Below are positions 1 through 5,054 of a stretch of 8,853 nucleotides of DNA, one piece after another. Source of the DNA: Rhodothermia bacterium (lineage in GTDB: Bacteria > Bacteroidota > Rhodothermia > Balneolales > Natronogracilivirgulaceae); assembly GCA_007122185.1 (NCBI GenBank), contig SKUI01000082.1:1-8853 (forward strand), given 5' to 3'. The notes beneath the pieces were generated by a model. The model was not told where the DNA came from and ran no database searches. It was given only the letters and a program-made list of their open reading frames with translations. Within the stretch, counting starts at the first letter, position 1; each line of letters starts with the position of its first letter. The translations under genes and the position numbers were made by a program.

Positions 1-341
1 CGGCCCATCAGCACAACATCCATCACACTGATCGGAAAATTCCAGTCAACGGACTCCCGCTGCGGCACATAAGCGACCAGCTGGCGCTGTTTGTCCAGAG
101 GCTTGCCATAAATCAGGGTGTAGCCGGATGATGCCGGTATCAGTCCCATGACCGCCTTGATCAGGGTGGACTTGCCGGCGCCATTCGGACCGACAATGGC
201 TGTGAGACTGCCATCCGGCAGTTCAAAATCGATGTCCCACAGCACAGGTTTCTGGTCATAGGCTACGGTGAGGTCATGCACCTCTAACGGCGGGTTGGAA
301 GCGCGGTCAGGTGTACTCATAACTGCTGGATTATTGCTCAT
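1..341 (-). CDS. troB: Metal (Mn/Zn-type) ABC transporter ATP-binding subunit, 3' end cut by window
   Basis: This is the ATPase of an inner-membrane importer that powers uptake of the metal delivered by the neighbouring binding lipoprotein. Only the first 113 residues are inside the window. They contain the Walker A motif GPNGAGKST at residues 51-59 and a Q-loop segment [13 protein letters not shown] around residues 91-103. That Q-loop wording is characteristic of the manganese/zinc/iron chelate family (TroB, MntB, SitB, ZnuC); the signature motif and Walker B lie beyond the edge. I chose the ATG at 341 because AAAGG sits 5 bases upstream, the only convincing ribosome-binding site among these genes; an in-frame ATG at 320 would remove seven residues. 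It lies 105 bp after the binding-protein gene on the same strand, presumably in one operon, and a permease gene is expected next. The family is secure; the symbol rests on similarity and the exact metal cannot be told from this subunit. Confidence 0.9.
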   Translation of the reverse strand, partial: MSNNPAVMSTPDRASNPPLEVHDLTVAYDQKPVLWDIDFELPDGSLTAIVGPNGAGKSTLIKAVMGLIPASSGYTLIYGKPLDKQRQLVAYVPQRESVDWNFPISVMDVVLMG

Positions 342-446
342 GGCTGCCTTTCGGGATGTGATGTGCGTGAAATAAAATGTCCGGAACCTTGAAGGAACTC
401 TTGTTGCACCGACAAACCGATGCGATAGATGCGATTCTGTCTTTCT

Positions 447-1427
447 TCATGATGGCTGCAACTCTTCACTGAGCGCCTGCACTATGGTTTCCACATTGTG
501 GCGGAACATGCCGGAATAGGTCCCCTCGGGGGTGCCCCGGGCACCCATGGAATCCGAAAAAAGAGATCCGCCCAGCCGTACCTGATATCCCCGGTCCCGG
601 ACTCCGATAATTACGGATTCAATGGCACGGGTGCTTACGCCGGTTTCAATGAAAATGGCCGGGATATTCCGTTCGATGATCAGCGAAACCATGCGCGTGA
701 CATCCTGGATGCCAAACTCGGTGGCCGTGCTCAGCCCTTGCAACCCCCGCACTTCAATATCGTAAGCCCTGCCGAAATACTGAAAGGCATCGTGTGCGGT
801 GATAAGTACGCGGCGTTCCTCGGGGATGTTCTGGATGCTCTTTTTGGCATACTCGTGAAGTTCCATCAACTCCTTCCTGTGGGCATCTGCGCGCCTGGCA
901 AATTCAGATTCCCTTTCGGGCAACAGTTTCGTAAGTGCTTCCTGTACATCTGTTACGACATATGTCCAAAGCGAAGCATCAAACCACACATGAGGATCGT
1001 ACGTACCTCCGTAATCTGTGGCCTCTACTAGTTTTTCACGCGGTATGGCTCCGGTGACAGCACGGGATTCATCCCCAAGACGGTCCAGGATCTCAGAAAG
1101 ACGACCCTCGAGAAAGAGCCCATTGTAAAGAACGATGTCGGACTGCTCCATTCTTCTGAAGTCACGGGGCGTGGCACGGTAAACGTGCGGGTCCACACCC
1201 GGACCCATCAGACTGACCACGCGAACGTCATCCCCTCCGACGGTTTCTACAACATCACGGATAAGGTTGGTGGTTGTCACGACAAACGGTCGGTCATCAT
1301 CGGCGGCAGAATCGTCTTCCTCGCAGCCGTGCAATAGAAAAAGCAAGGCAATGGCAAAAACAAGGCGGCTGAAGAAGAGCCGCGGGATGAAAAGTAACGG
1401 GGATATTAAATGGCCTTTATGGTACAT
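447..1427 (-). CDS. troA: TroA/ZnuA-like metal-binding lipoprotein of an ABC importer
   Basis: This is the extracytoplasmic receptor that captures a divalent metal and hands it to the ABC permease. From the ATG at 1427 the product is 326 residues. It starts with a basic segment, a hydrophobic core and a lipobox LLHGC, so the mature protein begins at Cys35 and is lipid-anchored, followed by an acidic Asp/Glu-rich tether. The four expected metal ligands are visible: His81 in DPHVYR, His146 in DPHVWF, His212 in TAHDAF and Asp292 in LFSDSMG. The His-His-His-Asp set and the flanking wording match Treponema TroA, which binds Zn and Mn; there is no His-rich loop like that of enterobacterial ZnuA. 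The frame stays open to a GTG at 1499, which would add 24 residues before the signal peptide and overlap the regulator gene by 20 bp. I prefer 1427 because it gives a normal signal peptide; neither start has a good Shine-Dalgarno. Family certain, metal uncertain. Confidence 0.93.
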   Translation of the reverse strand: MYHKGHLISPLLFIPRLFFSRLVFAIALLFLLHGCEEDDSAADDDRPFVVTTTNLIRDVVETVGGDDVRVVSLMGPGVDPHVYRATPRDFRRMEQSDIVLYNGLFLEGRLSEILDRLGDESRAVTGAIPREKLVEATDYGGTYDPHVWFDASLWTYVVTDVQEALTKLLPERESEFARRADAHRKELMELHEYAKKSIQNIPEERRVLITAHDAFQYFGRAYDIEVRGLQGLSTATEFGIQDVTRMVSLIIERNIPAIFIETGVSTRAIESVIIGVRDRGYQVRLGGSLFSDSMGARGTPEGTYSGMFRHNVETIVQALSEELQPS

Positions 1428-1479
1428 CAAGGAGGCTAAAAAAAATGTTGAATTATATGAAGCAAGTAGTTTTTCTGAA

Positions 1480-2148
1480 TCAGATATCCATTTTTCCACA
1501 CCATATCAACCTGGCTATGGTGTGCGGAACCAGATACTGATTTCCGTTCACTTTAACCCGGATACCGGTAGCATCATTTTTTATGAGTTCAATTTCCTGC
1601 CAGGGAGTGAGTTCCAGACGTGACAGCAGATTAAGGATGTCCTTGTCCTGAGTCATGATCCTGCCTATATGCGCCTTGACACAGTTTTTCAATGAGTTCA
1701 AGGGCAACAGGTCAGGTGATTCAGGTATCTCCAGATCAACCGTAGGTATTGGATCTCCGTGCGGGTCGTGCGTAGGATGATCCAGTAATTCGGCGATAGC
1801 GGCTTCGAATTTTTCACTGATCACGTGTTCCAGTCGCTCTGCTTCCTCGTGGATTTCATCCCATGAGTAATTCAGGTGCCGGGCAAGGTACAACTCCAGT
1901 AGACGGTGATGACGCAATACCTCAAGCGCGATTTTTTCACCTGTTGCTGTGAGTTGGACCCCCTTGTAGGGTTCATGCTCCACCAGGTTCATGGCACAGA
2001 GCTTTTTGATCATGCCGGTCACCGATGGCGGACGCACATCCAGCTTTCGTGCCAGATCCTGCATACTAACCGCTTCATTCATTTCCCGGAGCTTGAATAT
2101 TTCCTTGAGATAGTCCTCTTGGGATTCACTTAGAACTGGTTTTTTCAT
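1480..2148 (-). CDS. mntR: DtxR/MntR-family metal-dependent transcriptional repressor
   Basis: This is a cytoplasmic metal sensor that binds DNA when loaded with metal and usually represses uptake genes. The 222 residues show an N-terminal winged helix-turn-helix (about 10-72, with recognition region RPPSVTGMIKKL at 39-50), a dimerisation and metal-binding domain (about 73-145), and a C-terminal FeoA/SH3-like domain (about 150-222). Bacillus MntR (about 142 residues) lacks the last domain, so the build is that of DtxR/IdeR. By alignment from memory, the primary site is Asp12, Glu104, Glu107 and His108, and the ancillary ligands are His81, Glu85 and His100. Asp and Glu stand where DtxR has Met10 and Cys102, the pattern seen in manganese-sensing MntR. 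The start ATG is preceded by AT-rich DNA without a Shine-Dalgarno. It is first gene of the operon with the binding protein and ATPase, so autoregulation is likely. The symbol reflects ligand choice and is tentative. Confidence 0.92.
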   Translation of the reverse strand: MKKPVLSESQEDYLKEIFKLREMNEAVSMQDLARKLDVRPPSVTGMIKKLCAMNLVEHEPYKGVQLTATGEKIALEVLRHHRLLELYLARHLNYSWDEIHEEAERLEHVISEKFEAAIAELLDHPTHDPHGDPIPTVDLEIPESPDLLPLNSLKNCVKAHIGRIMTQDKDILNLLSRLELTPWQEIELIKNDATGIRVKVNGNQYLVPHTIARLIWCGKMDI

Positions 2149-2177
2149 AGTGGTAAATAATTGAATGGGAGTATTTA

Positions 2178-2206
2178 ATATTAGCTAAAGCTAACTCTAA
2201 TTGCAA
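2178..2206 (-). promoter_or_regulatory. Candidate promoter of the regulator/importer operon
   Basis: Read on the minus strand, TTGCAA (2206-2201) is followed after 17 bases by TAATAT (2183-2178), resembling a sigma-70 -35/-10 pair about 30 bp ahead of the regulator start at 2148. The palindrome TTAGCTAAAGCTAA lies mainly in the spacer and runs into the -10, which is where a repressor would block polymerase. This is pattern matching only; Bacteroidota often use a different consensus (TTTG and TAnnTTTG). Confidence 0.35.
2181..2194. promoter_or_regulatory. Box A: candidate operator of the DtxR/MntR-type regulator
   Basis: TTAGCT-AA-AGCTAA is a perfect inverted repeat (6-bp arms, 2-bp centre) 32 bp upstream of the regulator start. 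With its right flank it reads TTAGCTAAAGCTAACTCTAA, close to the DtxR/IdeR operator pattern TTAGGTTAGGCTAACCTAA apart from a one-base insertion and a few substitutions. Its symmetry, position within a promoter-like sequence and adjacency to a DtxR-family gene support the call; binding is inferred. Confidence 0.55.
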
Positions 2207-2275
2207 GCAAATTCTATGGGAATACACTGAATGATTAGAATCTGCGGGATGGATTTTTTCCTGCAAGTAAAAAAA

Positions 2276-2306
2276 TTGCAAATATTATTAGGAATGACTA
2301 AATTCG
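2276..2306 (+). promoter_or_regulatory. Candidate Bacteroidota-type promoter of the TonB-dependent receptor
   Basis: TTG at 2276-2278 is followed after 20 bases by TAAATTCG at 2299-2306. The latter differs from the Bacteroidota -7 consensus TAnnTTTG at one position, and the spacing fits the usual -33/-7 distance. It lies about 56 bp ahead of the receptor start and overlaps the right end of box B. Composition here is AT-rich, so a chance match is possible. Confidence 0.3.
2288..2301. promoter_or_regulatory. Box B: second TTAG-N6-CTAA operator candidate, before the receptor
   Basis: TTAGGAATGACTAA has the same outer half-sites and spacing (TTAG-N6-CTAA) as box A, although its centre is not symmetric. 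It ends 60 bp before the receptor start and overlaps a possible -7 element. Two such patterns within one 213-bp spacer between divergent metal-uptake genes is more than expected by chance, and suggests one regulator controls both transcripts. It is weaker than box A. Confidence 0.4.
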
Positions 2307-2361
2307 TATCATCGTTTTCCAGATTATCACAATCAACCGATAAGGCAATCAGGGTTTTTAA

Positions 2362-4569
2362 ATGAACAAATCAATCTTTTTCCTTCTTATTAGTTTACTT
2401 GCAGGTACTGCAAACGCTCAGAACCGGCTAACTGGCGACGTCAGGGATTCTGATACTGGAGAGCCTGTAGTGGCAGCATCCATTGTTGTAAAAGATACAA
2501 ATATCGGGACAAGTGCAGACCAGGATGGATCTTTTGTTTTACCTGAACTCAGAGATGGAGAGTATACATTGGTGGTCCGGAGTCTGGGGTACCAGCCCTG
2601 TCAAATGGAAATTACCATACCGGAAAGCCTGGATGAACCGCTTCGCATTGAGCTTGAGTCCGCCGTAACAGCAATGCAGGAGCTGACCATTGTTTCATCA
2701 ATATTGAGAACCGGATCGAACTACCAGCCGGAGAGGGTGTATTCAGGGGAGGATCTCCATCGCCGGGCCAATATTTCTGTCGGACAAATGCTCGACGGGG
2801 AGCCCGGGATTGCCATGCGTTCCTTTGGTGCCGTGCCGAGCCGGCCTGTTATCCGGGGTTTTGATGGTGAACGGCTTCTTATCCTCGAAAATGGAGAGCG
2901 AATGGGTGATATATCGGAGTCATCTGTGGATCATGCCATTGCCCTTGACCCTGCGGCAACAGAAACAATTGAAGTGATACGCGGGCCTTCCGGCCTGTTG
3001 TTTGGAAATAATGCGCTGGGCGGTGTAGTCAATCTCGTAACTTCGGATATTCCACGCGATATATCTTCTGGCATGTCTGGTATAGCTTCTTTTCATGGGG
3101 CAAGCATGAACGGTTTGATGCATGGGTACTCCAGGATGAGTTATGGCATGGATAATCAGGCATTCACCGGAAGAGTTTCCTACCGGGAAGCAGGTAATAT
3201 GCAAACACCGGACGGGCGACTCCCGGGAACATCCATGTCAGCCATGGAGGGAAGCCTGGGCTGGAGTGTCAACAGGGATGATGCCCAATTGGGATTGTCC
3301 ATAGTGGGCATGGATCATGTGTATCAAATACCGGAGAGCATTAATGATCCAAATGAGCACGTGGAAATTCGCTACAACAGGCAGGGACTTCAAATGCAGA
3401 TGCGAAGCAATTCAGCCGGTTTTTTTGATGCCGTGCAGGTCAGACTTCATGCTTCCAGATATGACCACAAAGAAGTAGAGGTTGACATCCTGGATGATGG
3501 GACTATAGACGAAGATATTGAAATAACATATCTCCAGTGGGCGTATTCAGCAACTGCAAGTGCCGACTTCAGCAACTTTGGAGTGATTGATAACGGAACG
3601 GTCGGATTCAATATCAACGGTCGGAATTTTGACATAGGGGGACTCGAAGCTTACTCCCCGGGTGATTTAACCGTGAATCCGGCTATTTTTGCCCTGCAGG
3701 AGGCAAGACTTTCCACCAATCTGACCATACAGATCGGCACCAGGCTTGATTTCAGGTACGTCTCAACCATACCAAACGAATTGAATGATATAGAAACCGA
3801 AAGATCAAATCTGGATCTTTCTGCAGCAATAGGCATGAATTACAACCCGCATTTTCCAGTTGAGGTTGGATTTCAAATGGCCAGATCCCACAGATACCCC
3901 ACGATTGAGGAGCTTTATTCTGATGGGCCACATCTTGCAGCAGGTGCTTATGAAATCGGGGATCCATCGCTTGATACAGAGCGCACTTATGGTATGGATA
4001 CGTTTATACGCTGGCACTTGGATAGAGTTTCTCTTGAAGCAGCCGGTTTCTACAGTTATATAGAAAACTATATCGCCTTCCAACCGCAAGGTCTGATTGA
4101 TCCGTCATCGGCTCTTCCCGTGTTTCGTTACGTCGGTGACAGTGCCCAAATTTACGGGGGCGAAATATCTTCAGTACTGCATTTCTCAGAGCAGTTCTCC
4201 GCAGAGTTGGGACTGGATTATGTCAAAGGGACTCGCCTGAACAGCGATCGGGATCCGCTTCCCTTTATGCCGCCTTTCCGAAGCCGTCTGATTGTTACCT
4301 ATGACTTTGGCCGTAGCTTTTTGAGTGCCAGGCTCAATCATGTTACTTCTCAAAACAGAGTAGCTCCTGAGGAAAACATGACAGAGGGTTATTTTCTGGC
4401 AGGAATGACTGCAGGGCACAGATTTGGCAATGATGGAATCCACACTATCATTCTCAGAGTGGACAATCTTTTAAACCAAAGATACCGTGATCATCTTTCC
4501 CGGGTAGAAGACCGGAATTTTCCGATGCCGGGCAGAAATGTGACTCTCAACTACCGCTGGTTTTTTTGA
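2362..4569 (+). CDS. TonB-dependent outer-membrane receptor, ZnuD-like (probable metal receptor)
   Basis: This is a 735-residue outer-membrane barrel that takes up a ligand using energy from TonB-ExbBD. In order: a signal peptide ending ANA before Gln20; a carboxypeptidase-regulatory-like beta-sandwich (about 22-100), usual in Bacteroidota; a possible TonB box LTIVSS (108-113); a plug domain (about 122-230) with SRPVIRG (160-166) and EVIRGPSGLLFG (204-215); then a barrel ending in the aromatic terminus YRWFF. The plug wording, notably the Asp190-His191 pair in VDHAIALD, resembles the ZnuD family; in meningococcal ZnuD, as I recall, the plug pair Asp99-His100 helps bind zinc. A loop at 318-335 carries His319, Glu325, Glu332 and His333. 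It is divergent from a metal-sensing regulator and metal ABC importer, which supports a Zn or Mn substrate over siderophore, haem or sugar. Length is normal and no frame disruption is seen. Receptor class is certain; the substrate is inferred. Confidence 0.93.
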   Translation: MNKSIFFLLISLLAGTANAQNRLTGDVRDSDTGEPVVAASIVVKDTNIGTSADQDGSFVLPELRDGEYTLVVRSLGYQPCQMEITIPESLDEPLRIELESAVTAMQELTIVSSILRTGSNYQPERVYSGEDLHRRANISVGQMLDGEPGIAMRSFGAVPSRPVIRGFDGERLLILENGERMGDISESSVDHAIALDPAATETIEVIRGPSGLLFGNNALGGVVNLVTSDIPRDISSGMSGIASFHGASMNGLMHGYSRMSYGMDNQAFTGRVSYREAGNMQTPDGRLPGTSMSAMEGSLGWSVNRDDAQLGLSIVGMDHVYQIPESINDPNEHVEIRYNRQGLQMQMRSNSAGFFDAVQVRLHASRYDHKEVEVDILDDGTIDEDIEITYLQWAYSATASADFSNFGVIDNGTVGFNINGRNFDIGGLEAYSPGDLTVNPAIFALQEARLSTNLTIQIGTRLDFRYVSTIPNELNDIETERSNLDLSAAIGMNYNPHFPVEVGFQMARSHRYPTIEELYSDGPHLAAGAYEIGDPSLDTERTYGMDTFIRWHLDRVSLEAAGFYSYIENYIAFQPQGLIDPSSALPVFRYVGDSAQIYGGEISSVLHFSEQFSAELGLDYVKGTRLNSDRDPLPFMPPFRSRLIVTYDFGRSFLSARLNHVTSQNRVAPEENMTEGYFLAGMTAGHRFGNDGIHTIILRVDNLLNQRYRDHLSRVEDRNFPMPGRNVTLNYRWFF

Positions 4570-4680
4570 TTCGTCACAGCATCAGCACACTTGAAAGGTA
4601 CAAGCACCAAAATTTTCACAACTATATCTCATTTAATTCATTGCAGATTGAAATCCCGCTAGCATTCCGGTACTGCAGGA

Positions 4681-4744
4681 CTTCCCTGGCTATGTCGCTC
4701 CGGTGACATTCAGCACATAAATACCATTCTTTCTGTCAGGGAAG
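4681..4744. other. Nested inverted repeats, possible structured RNA or DNA element
   Basis: CTTCCCTG (4681-4688) is exactly complementary to CAGGGAAG (4737-4744); adding a G-T and a C-G pair gives a 10-bp outer stem. Inside its 44-base loop, ATGTCGC (4692-4698) pairs with GTGACAT (4703-4709), with one G-T pair, around a TCCG tetraloop. No T-tract follows, so it is not a standard terminator. It may be a structured leader or 3' UTR element of unknown family, or chance. Confidence 0.35.
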
Positions 4745-4764
4745 ACGTCAATATCTGGCGATAG

Positions 4765-4784
4765 TTATTCACATTTTATCAACA
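4765..4784 (+). promoter_or_regulatory. Tandem DnaA boxes upstream of nrdJ
   Basis: TTATTCACA (4765-4773) is a perfect match to the DnaA consensus TTATNCACA. TTATCAACA (4776-4784) matches at 8 of 9 positions, in the same orientation and 11 bp on, about one helical turn. Weaker 7-of-9 matches follow at 4794-4802 (same strand) and at 4837-4845 and 4848-4856 (opposite strand), the last two again 11 bp apart. The known precedent is DnaA control of nrdAB in E. coli. Confidence 0.5.
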
Positions 4785-4885
4785 TACCTTTGAATATCAA
4801 CAGTGTGGACGGTTGCCATGATAAATTGTTGTTTTCTGTTGAAAAGATGTGGGAAAGTTGGACTTTTTTGTAGTTCGACTTGCGT

Positions 4886-4893
4886 TATCTTTG
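4886..4893 (+). promoter_or_regulatory. Candidate -7 element of the nrdJ promoter
   Basis: TATCTTTG matches the Bacteroidota -7 consensus TAnnTTTG exactly, about 160 bp upstream of nrdJ. The nearest TTTG (4867-4870) is only 15 bases away, shorter than the usual 19-21, so the -33 part is doubtful. If used, it would give a leader of roughly 150 bases containing the DnaA box at 4919 and the direct repeat at 4976-4998. Confidence 0.3.
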
Positions 4894-4918
4894 CTATCTC
4901 CGAGACTGAAACCGTGCA

Positions 4919-4927
4919 TTATCCACA
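4919..4927 (+). promoter_or_regulatory. Perfect DnaA box TTATCCACA before nrdJ
   Basis: TTATCCACA is identical to the high-affinity E. coli R1/R4-type DnaA box and lies 127 bp upstream of the nrdJ start, just downstream of the candidate -7 element. Together with the boxes at 4765-4784 it makes two exact consensus matches within 163 bp. Confidence 0.5.
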
Positions 4928-4968
4928 CACAGGAATGTGCCATAAAAAAGGCGCTTCAGGACATTAAA

Positions 4969-4998
4969 ACGGAGTCTTTTCCGTAGCACTTTTCCGTA
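4969..4998 (+). repeat. 10-bp direct repeat overlapping a small hairpin in the nrdJ leader
   Basis: CTTTTCCGTA occurs at 4976-4985 and again at 4989-4998, a 13-bp period. ACGGA at 4969-4973 can pair with TCCGT at 4980-4984 around a 6-base loop, or alternatively with the second TCCGT copy, so two exclusive hairpins are possible. It lies 57 bp before nrdJ. It could be a protein-binding site or leader control element, or chance. Confidence 0.35.
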
Positions 4999-5054
4999 AC
5001 ATAATTACCTGAAAAACCAGAACATCAGAACCAAACGACATTCGTCCAAGTACT

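Larger units (their letters stand above)
4570..5054. other. Gene-free intergenic region between receptor and nrdJ
   Basis: This 485-bp stretch has no convincing coding region, tRNA or insertion sequence. No intrinsic terminator with a T-tract was found after the receptor stop. The region contains a nested hairpin (4681-4744), a cluster of DnaA-box-like 9-mers (4765-4927), a possible -7 promoter element (4886-4893), and a direct repeat with small hairpin (4969-4998). I found no B12-box or other recognisable core of a cobalamin riboswitch. Confidence 0.7.

Noticed and set aside
342..446. Possible small gene or promoter in the 105-bp gap between lipoprotein and ATPase genes
   Set aside because: No short ORF with a start signal, no hairpin terminator and no clear promoter was seen; short direct repeats such as TGCGAT are too small to interpret.
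498..1031. 177-codon plus-strand open frame antisense to the metal-binding lipoprotein
   Set aside because: The opposite strand encodes a clear TroA-like protein with all four ligands; this frame has no recognisable domain and is a shadow.
1445..1540. Plus-strand 31-codon ORF with a perfect AAGGAGG 9 bases upstream, antisense to the regulator/lipoprotein junction
   Set aside because: The sequence lies antisense to coding DNA, other genes here mostly lack Shine-Dalgarno sites, the peptide resembles nothing known to me, and there is no promoter evidence. Probably chance.
4619..4634. NrdR-box-like ACAACTATATCTCATT upstream of nrdJ
   Set aside because: Only the central CTATAT matches the palindromic NrdR consensus, it lacks symmetry, and it is about 420 bp from the start with no second box at the usual spacing.
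4765..4927. Reading the DnaA-box cluster as a chromosomal replication origin
   Set aside because: No dnaA, dnaN, gidA/mnmG, parAB or other origin-linked gene is adjacent, and the cluster sits directly before nrdJ, where a regulatory role is simpler. GC-skew analysis of the whole replicon would settle it.
4570..5054. Cobalamin riboswitch controlling the B12-dependent reductase
   Set aside because: A GGGAAG string is present at 4739-4744, but the B12-box and the other conserved core segments were not found.
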